From Phylloscopus collybita (taxonomy: Eukaryota; Chordata; Aves; Passeriformes; Phylloscopidae): 64,000 nt of DNA. Of the stretch, positions 49,801 through 61,560 are shown one piece after another. The notes under the pieces are model-generated. The model made no database searches. It saw only the letters and a list, made by a program, of their open reading frames with translations, and was not told the origin of the DNA. A program made the translations under genes and the position numbers. The stretch is from contig JAJNNQ010000137.1 of assembly GCA_027886175.1 (NCBI GenBank), forward strand, positions 31,730,001-31,794,000, in the 5' to 3' direction. Position 1 is the stretch's first letter. Every line of letters starts with the position of its first letter.

Positions 49801-50740
49801 TAACAATGAGGACTTTGAGACATTCCAAAAAAACTATGTGAATGAAGGCTACACACTTTAAAAAAGACAGCTCAGCTGTAAACTAGGCACCAGCTGTAGA
49901 TATTTTCATTCACATTTGTCCCATGTAGCTTGAAGCACCTGAGAGTCCTGTTACTGCACCTCCTTTGTAGTTAGGGGGTGAAATGGGGTCAGTTCATACT
50001 ACCTAAGATTGAAGTCACTTTCATCAGCTTGGATGTCTTCCTTGCTAAAGATTAGGCAAGATGAGTCCAGGCCAATGACTTTAAATCACTAGGGCAAGCC
50101 AAAACAGCACTTTTGTTAAAGATATACTCAAGGTATTCCCTGACTGTAGCATTTAGACAGACATCTAAACAAACTAACTGATTTACTGTTCAGCTCTGAG
50201 CTGCATGTTCTTGGAAACCTCTTGTGGCTCATTAAATGAATTATATTCTTTTAATTATTACATTATGCATTTTTTATTAATTTCTTTCTAGCATCTGGTT
50301 GCACTTTGCAATTCCTCTGCAGGAGGACACTATCCCTGGAGAGTTACCACACTGTTCCATACCATCTATAAGCTTACACCCGTTTTTTGTTTTGTTTTTC
50401 CATGGCAATGCATTTGAGTCTCCTTGAAGGAAGGCCAGCAGAGTATACTGGCTATGGGGGAAGTGAAGCTCTCAAATGAGCTAAATATTCTGTCCTAGTT
50501 TTACTGTGTTATTCTCAGAGTTTATTGAAGTGGCTGTAACAACTCCAGGATTTATGGACAAAAAAACTGGATGAAAAAACTTCCCCACAGCTTAGTTGTG
50601 ACCAAGTCTCAGCTGTTTTGGTACAACTCAAAGTAGTATAAAATGTGCACGGTTCTTTCAAGTACAGTTTAGAAGGCACTGTCAAGAAACTTCCCATATT
50701 TTTAATAAATAGCATTTTACTTCACTCAGAGGGGTTCTCG
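46818..50740. other. AT-rich DNA without recognisable gene
   Basis: An (ATCAA)n short array lies at 48720-48739. The stretch 49320-49360 is TTAATTA-rich. I see no transposon family or exon in the interval. Confidence 0.5.
48720..48739. repeat. (ATCAA)4 microsatellite
   Basis: Four ATCAA units lie between A-rich stretches. Confidence 0.85.
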
Positions 50741-50744
50741 ATGG

Positions 50745-51280
50745 TGTCCTGTTGTAGCATCACATGTCCCTTTTTACAGCATGTCCCTGAGAGCGACCTG
50801 CACCTCCAGGGCCCGGTGCACTCTGCTAGTAAAGGGCTGACTATAAAGGTGAGGAGACAGGTCCAGCTTGGAAATCCCAGCACTGTTTATTACCAGCACA
50901 TGCATCGTGGGTACAGCCTCAAATACGTTCCAGGGATGAGAGCCAAAATGGGGCCAAGGATCCAGGGTTATATACCAAACAAAAGGGGTGGTCCTGAGGG
51001 CCAAGGTCCAACAGGGGCAGGGAAAAATGGTGCAGAGGGCTGGCTAGGAACCCGGGGGAACAATAGGATCACAGGGTGGAAAACTGTGGCAAAAATAACC
51101 CAGTGGGGTTCAAGGGAAGGAAGAACATTCTAGGATGGGTGCATACATGGTGAACAGGGGCTGAATAGGGTGACATAACTTGACAAACCAATGAAACAAT
51201 GAAACCTAAGAAATATTAACATGTGGCTGCAAAGGCCCATGGGAAGAAGGTTTTTCTCACCCTAATCTAAAAGAGTGACA
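50745..51280 (-). mobile_element. LTR-like sequence of an endogenous retrovirus
   Basis: Read on the minus strand, this GC-richer block has a TATA box (complement of TTATATA at 50969-50975). About 80 bases further on is an AATAAA polyadenylation signal (complement of TTTATT at 50886-50891) followed by GT-rich sequence, the order expected for U3-R-U5. The boundaries given use TGTCAC on the minus strand at 51280 and ACA at 50745. No target-site duplication was found for them, so they are approximate and flanking sequence to about 51545 may belong too. No gag, pol or env was recognised beside it. The 162-codon plus-strand frame at 50645-51133 crosses the element antisense and is not called a gene. 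Confidence 0.55.
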
Positions 51281-51822
51281 GGTCCTTGGGTCTCCACATC
51301 CTGTTAAAAAGGAACCTCAAGAGCAAGATTCTGGAAATTCAAAAGCACTTCATCCAGGGTGGGTTACCACTGCCGAACAAGGGCAAACAGATCTGCTAGC
51401 ATCTTCCTACAGCTAATCTCTTAGCCACTCCCTCATCCATTCATGTCACATGTCCCAAAACCTCACTCACTAAACCAGTATCTTTATCCTTCTCAGTCAC
51501 ATTTCCTATCTGTTACCAGTTATAAGAACCGACCCCCCAATTACTATACGCTTGTTCAACAAACAATATTTTAGAAAATAATCTGAATGTTTTATGACTT
51601 TTCTGCCTCACTCAGTTGTATTCCTTCTAGTTAAAGACCCTTAACAAAATTAGATTCTGCCAACCCTCTTTTTCCTGTTTTCTGCCAAACTCTGGATTTA
51701 AGCTGACAGTGCACGGATGCAAGCTGAATTAATTGTATGGTCAGACTGCCATGAATGGCAAATTGAGACACTTTGTATCTTCATCAGTAGTATTGATTAA
51801 TTCCCAGAATGCATAATTTATT

Positions 51823-51860
51823 AAAAAAACAAAAACAAAACAAAACAAAAAAAAAAAACC
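51823..51860. repeat. A-rich (AAAAC)n tract
   Basis: A runs are broken by single C residues at regular spacing. Confidence 0.85.
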
Positions 51861-52470
51861 AGCAACAACACCCTCTGAAACTTTATTTTCTGAGGAAACT
51901 TTACAGTAAAAACCTTTGATTACAAAATTCACATTTCAGTCATCAGTCCAATTCAGATCTCCAAATTTCAAAGGAATTGTTATTTTGGTTGGTTGACATT
52001 TTAATAGCTTACCTTTTCCAGGAACAAAACCCCCCTTATAAAGTTTGAAATTTTGAGAAGACATTAAAATCATAGACATCTTCAACTTATATACAAAAAT
52101 GTAGTATTCAAGATACTAAAAGTGGAAGGTGGAAACTTTTTCCCTGTGATTCTATAATATGTCATACACTATTTTCACTAACTGGGAGTATTAGAAATGT
52201 AATATAATATTCCTTTAATCCTTGATCTACTTATTTCTGCTTTCATTATGCACCTTCAATATTCCTTTTTATCATTTCAATCAGTTGGCAAGGTTTTTTA
52301 CTAGACTGATATAGATGCCAAAGTATACTAACACATACTTAAAATTTGATTAAACATTTCAGATTTAGTAGATGACTGATTTTTTTTTGACTATATGCTG
52401 CCTCTGTTTAAAAATCAAATTAATTATATAGTGAACTCATTTAAAATGCTTGGTTTGAACTTGAGCTTTA

Positions 52471-52530
52471 GTTTTACTATAACAAGCAGCATTACTATAA
52501 TAATCAGCAAGTTTAACTATAATGATCAGA
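52471..52530. repeat. degenerate 20-base repeat, three copies
   Basis: Three successive segments share ACTATAA followed by CAG or TCAG at about 20-base spacing. They are imperfect and so older than the tandem duplications elsewhere in the window. Confidence 0.65.
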
Positions 52531-54243
52531 GATGATTTTAATTTAAGGTTGACACTGATATTTTTACTGCCTCTGCACATGGAAAAATTATTTAGAAACT
52601 ATTACTCATGATGTATAATACTCTCAGGAAAAACAATTGTAAATTTTAATACATATTTAAATGATGTTGGTCAGTATCTACTTTTCGTTAGACAGACAAG
52701 GTGTCTCATCCTGGTAGTTGTCTGAGTTGATGAGGCATTAAAAGTAGGCATAATGGTAGGTCGAGCAGTCTGACTAAAGTCAATGATGCTTTTTGAAAGC
52801 TTAAAATTAGCCACATGGTGAACTGTCTTAAACAGGATAATAGTGATTACACTTATTACACTGTCATTTACAGATATGAAATGACTGGAATTTTTAAACT
52901 GTCCAGACAAATACCTAAAGAGTATGCTGTTTAAAAAAATTGGCTAGTTGAGAGTGTATGTAGAAGATAGAATTAGCTTTTTCAAATTTTGAGATTATTT
53001 GATTGCATAAGACAGAGAAATGTGTAGAAGGTGACTCTAAATATGTTAAAATGTTGAAATATAAGCATTCTAAAGATCTAAAAGTATGTATTGCTTTCCA
53101 AAAAGACCTTTAAAATGTGCTTAATCAGTGAGAATGTTTATATTACACAAGTAAATTCTGTATCTATTAATACACACTTATATTTCCAAGCATGTACCTT
53201 AGTATTTCAGTTGGATATACTCAAGTGAGTCTATGAGTCTAAAAATAAACATGTCAGGAAAAAAGTGGTTGCAAGACATTACATCATCCCACCTTCTAGA
53301 AAATTTATGAATTATTTTATTAAAATGTTTTCTAAGATTTTTGACTCCTGCTTTGAATCTACTAGATCCACTGAATCAACACCAAAATACACTCTGTAAC
53401 AGTAAACTCACCCTTTTCCCAAAATTACTCTGAATCTGGAAAAGAAAATTAATGTTTCTAGCAAAACTTTCTTCCTTTCCCATGTAAATATCGAAGTATT
53501 TCATTAGGAACCAGTTACATTCAAGTTCATCTCATATGATCTGCATCTCTTCTAAGCAGAGTCTAAATTTACTCAGTTATGTCTATACTAGAAACTAATT
53601 TGTTGCAGAAGTGGGTGAAAACACTTGGTGTTTAGGCCCATATGCTTACACTATATGCATACACCATGGTTACTTCTTCACATTAAATTCAGTCTGGAGC
53701 ATATCTCCATGGGCACTTTGAAATGAAATTCCCTTAGGGTGGGATGAATTACATTCTAATTATGTCTATCCACCTCTGTAGAATATGGAGGAAGTAAAAA
53801 ATACTACTTTTAAACCCCAAAAAATAGTCCTTTTTAAGATGGTTAAAGGTTAGAGGGTATGTACCTTATAACTTTATTTAATTTAAGAGAAGCTTCATGT
53901 TCTATATTTTTAAATATGTTCCAAAACCTGACTGTAAGTTTGCAAGAAATTATTTAGAAGCTTTAGGTATGAATACAGTATAAAGGTTTTCATTGTGAAG
54001 TTTAGCATAGTTTGAACAACTTTGAAAAGGCCTTTTGTTTTAGAATATATCTTTCTCGTAGTTTGATAAGAGTTTCTGGGGCAACTACAGCCTCTGCCAG
54101 GAGACCTTCTTTATTGGTTCTTTCTTGTTTCATCCTTTCTGTTATGCATAATTTCCCTTTGTCCATCATAGAATCCTTATCTTTAAGGTCCAAGAGCTTT
54201 AGCCACTAGCCTAGCTAGACTCTCCTTAGACCACCCCCAAACC

Positions 54244-54536
54244 TGTGTTGGATTTGTTGGAATTTAAGTGACTTAGTTGGCATGTAGTGTTTGGATTGTT
54301 TTATTGGTTTGTGTGATTTGTACCCACCCCAGAATGTGCAGTACAAAACTGCCCTGCAGACCAGGCTCGGGGTCTCTCTCCAGAGGCTCCAGCCTGAGGC
54401 TGGGGGTTCCCCTGACCCACCCCCCCCCGCCCCGCCCCGAATAAAGTCTCTGTTTCCTTAAAGCCTCAAGAGAGTCCCCTCTTTTTACCACAGCCATGAC
54501 AGTGTGAGCCAACTGCCTGTGAGCCAAGACCCCACA
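54244..54536 (+). mobile_element. LTR-like sequence of an endogenous retrovirus
   Basis: This is a compact GC-rich block. It starts TGTGTTGG, carries a C-run/GC-box stretch (54419-54440), then AATAAAGTCTCTGTTTCC beginning at 54442, and ends near CCAAGACCCCACA. The placement of AATAAA followed by T/GT-rich sequence fits the R-U5 part of a retroviral LTR about 290 bases long on the plus strand. I did not find a clear target-site duplication, and the bases after the end do not match a tRNA primer-binding site I know, so the limits are approximate. The minus-strand frame at 54273-54632 is antisense to it. Confidence 0.55.
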
Positions 54537-54699
54537 AAAGTGTATTGTTGGAGCGTACCAGAGCAGCCGGGGCCCCAGGCTGAACACCAAGCTGGGCCAG
54601 AACCAAGTATGCACCCCAGAACCTGACCACATGATTCAGTAGAGTCCTACTGACTCCAGATAGCCCAATATCAACAGCCCAAGAGAAGTATCCAGCTCA

Positions 54700-55790
54700 G
54701 TTTCCCCACTGCCAGCATTTACCTACTATATGTGTTTACTAACACATAGGGTTATAGTGTACTGCAGATTTTAAATGGTGGGTTCTCCAATGGACATTTA
54801 TCTCCTGCAACAGTAGATTCATCTTTAATAGCAAATACTGCTGCTCTCTTGTAAGCTTGAATCCTAGTCAGATGCTTTAACATTTCTAATATACTTGATG
54901 TTTCTAGAGAATTTTACCAGCTGGAATATTTTTTAAGAATATTTCAATTCATGAAATTAAACTGTTGCATAACTTTTAAGTCTATTGAGGACTAGCTTCT
55001 TAATAATATTTAACTCTGCTTCAGATTATATTGTGTCATTTGAGAGTTTTTTTCTTTGACTGCCTCTAGTGTAATCAAACCTTCCTGAGACTTTGGTAAA
55101 TCTTCTAGAGTCGAATCAATGGATGTTATCATCTCCTCTACTAAAATAGATTTGGGCAGTAATGAGATTTTTAAACCTCAATTTAAGCTGTTAAACTCCT
55201 TATCACTTATTTTTAATGGCTAATGTATAACTATTTTTACAAGTCTAGAATGATTAATTGTAGCCTGCATATCTAAATCAGTTTTAAATGAGCTACCTCA
55301 CCTGGCTGGACAGTAAGATGGACACTAATAAATTTTTTCAATGTCTGTAAAGATTTTTCAGGCTCTATTGAGCTTTGTGCTGCTGATGCCAGACCATTCT
55401 GTTTGCTCATGCAAGTAATTCCTAAGAGAGTTTGGGTGTTTCTACCTTGTATTGCAGCTGCAGAGCCCAGAACTCCCATCTTTTTCTTGGGGCTTGGCAT
55501 ATGTTGTATATGGTATAATTCAATGTATTTGAGCACAATTGTGACCCTCTTCCACAGCAATTTTATTGGATTTTAAGATTATTATATTTTGCAAATATTA
55601 CTGTGGTTTTTTTACAGTCTTTATTCTAGAGAAATCACCATTTTGTACAGATGTTGGGCAGTTACGTTGGGCCTGTTATAATCATCATTGGTTTTATTGT
55701 CATTTGGAAATTAAATGCAGTTGTCAAAATCACTGGTTAAACCAATTATTTATTACAGGAGAGAAAGTGATGGCCTGTCATTTGACTTAA
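54700..55790. pseudogene. unidentified decayed coding-like remnant
   Basis: Long partly open frames exist here on both strands, broken by stops. On minus, 55273-55560 is open for 95 codons. It has a lysine cluster followed by a small-residue-rich stretch and then a segment with heptad-like leucine spacing. On plus, codons at about 55662-55720 encode a run of isoleucine, valine and glycine long enough to span a membrane, followed by a lysine and a stop. Both patterns occur in retroviral envelope proteins and the block lies just right of an LTR-like sequence, but I could not decide the strand or match a family. It may be chance in AT-rich DNA. No reconstruction is offered. Confidence 0.2.
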
Positions 55791-57815
55791 ATATGTTTTT
55801 CAATGATGAGATAAGAATAAAAATGTATGAATAGACAGCACTACAGAGGTACTATTGGAAAAATCTAAGTATTTCCTAACGATCTTTATATAGAGAGATT
55901 TTAAAAAAGTAAGGGTTTACTGGTTTTGTATTTCAAATAATTTTGACAACTTGTTTTAGAATTGAAAGAGATTTTCTTTTTATAGTTTTCTCACTTTGTA
56001 CCTTCTATTTCTTTATTTTTTACTACAAGCCAGAATTAATGAGTTTTGTGGGTATAATATTTAAATGCACTTTAAACTCATGAGTTTTCCAACACTTAGA
56101 GTTTTCTGTAATTTCCAGTATAAAAAAAATAATAAAATCATTCCCTGTGAAGATCTCCTTCTCAGTTCTTTAAAGGTCCATAGTCTACAATTCATATTAC
56201 CTGGAATCTTCAGAGATATCTTTAGGCTGAGTAAATTAATTCAGAAAGGATGAAAAGATGTCTACAAGACCTAATCAAAGCAATAAAATTATTACTGTCA
56301 GGAAAACTCAGAGAAGAGTCCATTTATTTTTTGAACTATTTTTTGAACTGTTGTGAACTGTTTCTGATCAGGGTATTTAAGGCAGTGGCAACAGGTGTAA
56401 TACCAAGAGGCTACTCAGAAAGGAAAGCATGTACACTGATGCCTGCGCTTGCAATCTCAGTACTGCAATCTTAAAAAAAAAAATAAAATTAAAAAAAGGC
56501 ACAAGAAAACATGAAGAAGACAAAATTTCCTAAAGGTTTCCTAAAATCAAATGATTTTGCTTTCCCACAAGCAGTGTCTTGTAGTATCAAAAACTGGACA
56601 GAGGAGAAGACATAACATATTTCCAAATGAAAAACACTTTATGTAAGGAAATGAGAAGGAAATGAGAAGGAAATGAGAAAAGCATTCCGCAGCCTTGGTG
56701 TGTGTTTACTGGCACTATGGTATGTTTTTTCCACTGAAATGTAATTCTACATGTTGGGTACCAAGTACTGAGGGGATATTATTCAACTTATTTTTCCCCA
56801 CACAAAAATTTCTGACTCAAAGTAACCACTATTTTGGATAAAAAAAAATGTGAATAGTTGATACTATTCCGCTGGTATATTTTAAGGGAAAAGAGCTGAT
56901 AGGTTTGCTCCCTTTCAATTGCTGGGTCTAGGAGATCAAAGAATAATTTGATCACTTGAATAACACATTGTGTTATTATCCTTCTGGTGCATTGAATGTT
57001 TAGAGTTTCAGATACCATCACTTTTTCATAGGTTCTCTAAATCTGACCTGGTATAAATTTATTTTAGGTAGTAATTGTATTGACATTATATATACAAGAT
57101 AATAATAGATTTCTCACATGACATTGTATTAGGCAAGTAGTGTTCAGTTCTAACAATAATCAGATCACTAATTTATATGTAAGCTTCCTAAATACAATTA
57201 CTTTTGTGCCACATGCCTTTGCCCATTACCTTTACTGGTCTCACTTGACTTGAGAATTTGACTTTCAGCTTTCACAGTCTCTGAATCACAAACCATTTGA
57301 TTTTAATATGTTTTCTCCAACATTTTAAGCTATAAGAAAAAGGCTGTTTTCTTTTACCAATCTCCAATGACTCTTCTCTGTCTACCACTCCTATTATGTC
57401 AGATATGGCTTGGCCTCAGGAGCCAATTGCATTCTGTATCTCCACTGAAAATGTCATCCTAGTATTGAATATATTAATTGAATCAAGTATAAACAACTCC
57501 CAAGAGCTCTGTCCTTGGAGTCATGCCTTAAAATTGATATTTCTGTTTACTGATTAATTGCCATTTGTTTGTGTCAGATGCTGTCTGTTCCAGGGAATAA
57601 GGTTTGTATTTAGGAACCATAGCCATGGGGATAGCATATGACATACTCTTTTTGATTAGGAAACATAGAACATCAAAAGAAATTATTTTCAACATTATCA
57701 ATATCTCAGAATAAGTAGGATGCTATAATCATTGATGAATTAGATAAGCCAAATTGGGACATTGCTTTTTCTTTGATTATAAAATACTGTCTTAAACAGC
57801 TTTGGAGCTTGGCTG
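55791..57815. other. AT-rich DNA, no gene seen
   Basis: A three-copy 11-base tandem repeat lies at 56646-56679. Open frames at 56065-56253, 56250-56474 and 56788-57021 show no domain I know. Confidence 0.5.
56646..56679. repeat. 11-base tandem repeat, three copies
   Basis: The unit AAGGAAATGAG is repeated three times without change. Confidence 0.92.
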
Positions 57816-57841
57816 GATATATACGTATATATATATATATA
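57816..57841. repeat. (AT)n microsatellite
   Basis: AT dinucleotides have one CG interruption near the left end and are followed by an A run. Confidence 0.88.
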
Positions 57842-58293
57842 AAAAATACAAATTTTGATACAATTCCCTTCAAAATTCTAAAATCAAATAGACCACAAAA
57901 CTATAGTTTATTGTTCAGAATAAAGCAGCAAGGCTAGTGAAGTGCTACACACAAAAAATTGTTTGAACTGTGAATGACAACCCCTGTCAGCATGTTGACG
58001 CTGCATTATTTTTATTATCCTCTTTTTATAAATATACAGAAGTCACAGGTTCAGTAGAAGGTGACAGATGGATTAAACATGCTGAAGAAAGAGCAAACAG
58101 AGGAATTTTTTTTGTGTCCATGGATTTTTGAAAAGGATTCGAGTTCTTTTCCTTCTTTCTGAAGAGTCCAGCTTTCAGAGGTCTTTTACAAGAATTCAAA
58201 CAGAAGTACACGTCTCTATAGGTGGAAACATAGTCAGAGAGCACATGGATAGATGTAGACTGAGTTCATATGCTCACTAAGCTCAATAAATCT

Positions 58294-58354
58294 GGTTTTT
58301 TGTTGGGTTTTTTTTGTTTGTTTGGTTGGTTGGTTGGTTTTTTGTTTTGTTTTG

Positions 58355-58385
<31 letters not shown>

Positions 58386-58388
58386 TGA
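58294..58388. repeat. (TTTTG)n compound microsatellite
   Basis: TTTG and TTGG units lead into about seven uninterrupted TTTTG units and a final T run. The lysine-, asparagine- and threonine-rich minus-strand frames over 58266-58468 are artefacts of this array. Confidence 0.92.
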
Positions 58389-58955
58389 TTGGGAAAGAAT
58401 TTCAGAACAACAATCTGCAGAATAGAAATCATAAGGGAGATTTTGCAAAAGTAGCTTGGAAGGCACAATTTTAATTTATTAGAAAGTGGATAAGGGCAGG
58501 AGGGCAGACTAAAAGGTCACAGAACAAGTAAGCAATCAAAGACTGTAGAGCTCACTATTCTGTCTTCACATGAATCAAGCACTAGCAAAAAAAATATATA
58601 CTTCACTTAAAAAACAGCATTTATTGCTTTAAACTCAGAATTTACTCCATTTGAGTGTTAGACCTCCTCCCTCAGGAGTCAGTGTCTGGTCCAGTATTTC
58701 TCAGTATTTCAGCAGTCTGAAAGAGACAGTATAGACCATGCACTAATGCATTGCTTTGTTGATAAAAGACTGGGGATAGCAGTAAATTTCTTGAAAACTT
58801 CATGATTTAAAAAAGGGCCAAAGTCAATCACATGTGACAAAATAAAGGTGAATGGAGAATGGTTTTTGTAAGAAGCAGGGAGTATTTCTCTACCACATGT
58901 AATACTGAAGTCAAAAGATCAGAACCGAATAATGAATTTGGGTGCTGGAAGAAAG
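58389..58955. other. AT-rich DNA, no gene seen
   Basis: I see nothing I can name in this interval. Confidence 0.5.
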
Positions 58956-58958
58956 CAT

Positions 58959-58998
58959 CTTCTTATTACTACTGATTACTTCTTATTACTGCTGATAT
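58959..58998. repeat. 20-base tandem duplication
   Basis: Copies at 58959-58978 and 58979-58998 both begin CTTCTTATTACT and differ at a few positions near the middle and end. Confidence 0.88.
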
Positions 58999-59028
58999 CA
59001 CATTCTGCATTTGGTTTTGATTGTTTGT

Positions 59029-59083
59029 TTAGTTGGGTTTAGGGTTTTTTGGTTGTTCTGTTTTGTTTTGGTTTTGTTTTTTT
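59029..59083. repeat. GT/T-rich low-complexity tract
   Basis: GGGTTTAGGG and TTTTG units lie in a T-rich context. The TTTAGGG string occurs once and is not a telomere array. Confidence 0.8.
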
Positions 59084-61035
59084 AATGCAGAAATCAATAG
59101 GAAGGAGGGTATGAAGCTTGTAGTTGGCGTTTGTTTTTCTGTAAACAGGGACCTTTAGCAACTTATTATACTATGAAATATCATTAGCGCAATTACTCTT
59201 ACCAAGCACATGCATAACCTGAAACAGATATTTGCATGTATTGATTGTCTGTCATCACTAGTTGTTGACAAGTACAGGATTAGAAAGATCATCAAACACT
59301 TGAAAAAATACGTCCACATTATCAAAGCCACCAAAGGTGGAAATCATTCTTTAAAGATTATGGTCCTAATCAATCCCTTTTGAATGTGTTTACACTTAAC
59401 ATTCTGTCCATGAGTTACCCAAGTGCAGTAACTAAAACCTCCAAGCCACTCAAGTTGTACATTGAAATTTTAAACACACTTTCACATACTTTGAAAAAAT
59501 ATTTTGTTTTAGCCAATGTTACACAGTAGCACAGTGTTCAGCCAATGGAACCAGATGCAGAAGAGCTCAAAATTACAAAATTTCCCCCATTTTTGATTTT
59601 TCTTTTCTCTTACAAAATAGTTCAACAGTGTGTGTTACTGCTTCATTGCCAGACTTTGGCATGCAGAACCATTTAAATAACAATGCTAACAAGTGTTCAG
59701 TAGTTCAGAACCTATTTCCATCATTAGAGAGTACATTTTAATGCCTATCACCTGTGATAGATTGTCATGCTTGGAATTCATTGAGGACAACACTAATTCA
59801 GTTGTCCCCTTTTCAAACATATATGTACAATTCTGTACAAGGATTCATAAAAGCTTGGGCCTTCCTCCAAGTGGAAAATCATCTAAAGCATCCTAATATA
59901 CTGAGAAATGTACAAATATGTATTCATATAGAAATGGAGGCTTTCACAAGAAGAGCTGCCCAAATAAAGAGAAAGGAATTGTTCAGTGACATACCTAAAT
60001 TTTTAAACTTCTCCTCTGGGAGCTGTGCTAGTGTCTTTCACTGTTGATCAGTGAATCAAGAGAATCACTTGATCAGCATTAAGTACCACAGAGAGCCGAT
60101 GACATCCATGCTGTAAGAAAACAACCTGTAAATCATTATGAGTTTTAAAAGAGGCTGAACATTCTAGTCACCTCTGGGGAGCAGAAAGAGAACTCTCCAT
60201 TAAAAAAAAAAAAAAAAAAAAGAATGCCCACAAATTTGTTACTTCCCTTTCAATGAAAATAAAACCTGGCTTATTTTTGAAGGCTACTCACTTCTCACTT
60301 CCAAAATCGCTTTCTTAGAAAAAAAAAATGAAATTCTTACTGGATTCATCTTTTGGGGTTTTGTTGCACTAATGCAGGTTATCGGTTTGTCTTTCCATCT
60401 TTTCCTGAATGCACACTGTAGCTCCTGTCCCCAAAATATTATCTATATTAGAAGCCATGATTCACAGTTGTAATTTTATATATTCTTCCCCTGGTATAAC
60501 TCCCTTGAAAACATTGCTTACTTATTGAAATCATACAGGCCTCCTACATGCTGAAGCAGTTTCATATGACCCATGTGCATTTAATAGCATCCAGGGTATA
60601 TATCAGAAAGCAGACTTTCTGGCATTTTAGAAATCTGTCCTATACCAAGAAAATAAATAAAAGGAAAGCTTCTAAAGTTAGATAGTTCTGTACAATAAGG
60701 GTTATGCATCCCTTACTTGTCTTTGAAAAAAACAATTACTTTATGGCAACCGAACCTCTTAGTAATCAAAACACTGCTTTGATTAATCAGCGTTCAATGA
60801 ATTTTGTCAGGAACTCAGTCCACCTACAAAACCTCATTTTCACTTCCCTCAACATTTGGCCTATTTACCTTGCTCTTTCCCCAGGTATCATCTATGTCCC
60901 TCATGTTATGCCAGAAAGTCCCCAAATGTGAGCTGTTCTGGAGCAGGTAATTTATGCAATATTTTGAAATCCCACTGAGCTAGAAAGGCTCTCCAGTAGC
61001 TACATTTTCCTTTTTTAGGAAGAAGGGACCACTCC
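59084..61035. other. AT-rich DNA without recognisable gene
   Basis: An A run of about 20 bases lies at 60202-60221. I see no exon or element. Open frames at 59693-60047 (two overlapping plus frames) and 60704-60931 show no known domain. Confidence 0.5.
60202..60221. repeat. poly-A tract
   Basis: About twenty consecutive A residues. A retroposed copy ending here was considered, but no body could be recognised. Confidence 0.9.
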
Positions 61036-61039
61036 CAGG

Positions 61040-61080
61040 ATTTCTGCTGGCTGCAGTATTGCAGAGCAGTCAGCAGAAAT
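61040..61080. repeat. 15-bp inverted repeat (hairpin)
   Basis: The arms 61040-61054 (ATTTCTGCTGGCTGC) and 61066-61080 pair at 14 of 15 positions. The odd one would be a G-U pair in RNA. The loop has 11 bases. Confidence 0.88.
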
Positions 61081-61204
61081 ATCATAGCCTTCATATTTCA
61101 GCATCATACACAATCTATCCAGATCAGTGCAATGCCCTGGCCCACTCAGCTGCTTTAAGGGAAGATAGTTTGATATACTCTGGGCACGGCATGGGAGAAG
61201 TAAC

Positions 61205-61348
61205 AAAATTCAAACAAACAAACTTTTATTTGCAAACTTTAGAAAATTAAGGTACAATAAGGTACTTAGCAAATTTTAAAACAACATCTAGACAAAGTAA
61301 GGAGCTTCACAAAGTTTTACTTCGCCAACTTTAACTTAGCCAACTATA
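61205..61348. other. cluster of short internal near-repeats
   Basis: GGTACAATA/GGTACTTAG at about 61250-61269 and the adjacent 15-base pair ACTTCGCCAACTTTA (61319-61333) and ACTTAGCCAACTATA (61334-61348) give the block a repetitive texture. On the minus strand it reads toward an AATAAA (complement at 61226-61231). It may be part of an unrecognised retroelement in minus orientation, but no termini were found. Confidence 0.35.
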
Positions 61349-61539
61349 ATTTATTCAGACAAAAGTACATTACATCCATTACCAAGGGTGTGGAGCAGTG
61401 GCTATCCCACCTGTGCAGAGCTCCCCACATTCCCTGCCCCACTTCTTACCTAGTTGCTTTCAGCCAGTCAGCGAATCATCCAGTTTTCTTTTAATCTAAT
61501 TTTAGTGCAGCAACCAATGTCCAGTTTTTGCAAAGGTAC
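61349..61539. other. GC-richer patch preceding a poly-A tract
   Basis: The segment 61383-61480 is less AT-rich than its surroundings and lies about 60 bases left of a 21-base A run. It could be the 3' end of a retroposed sequence on the plus strand, but I do not recognise it. Confidence 0.2.
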
Positions 61540-61560
61540 AAAAAAAAAAAAAAAAAAAAA
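61540..61560. repeat. poly-A tract
   Basis: Twenty-one consecutive A residues. Confidence 0.92.

Larger units (their letters stand above)
51281..54243. other. interval without recognisable gene
   Basis: The first 270 bases are less AT-rich and may be more of the preceding element. An A-rich tract lies at about 51823-51860 and a degenerate triplicate at 52471-52530. The rest is AT-rich with no named feature. Confidence 0.45.

Noticed and set aside
50645..51133. 162-codon plus-strand open frame
   Set aside because: Lies antisense across the LTR-like block, whose GC-rich composition lowers stop frequency; no domain recognised.
59029..59083. TTTAGGG in a GT-rich tract as telomere repeat
   Set aside because: Only one unit; the surrounding sequence is ordinary GT/T low complexity.
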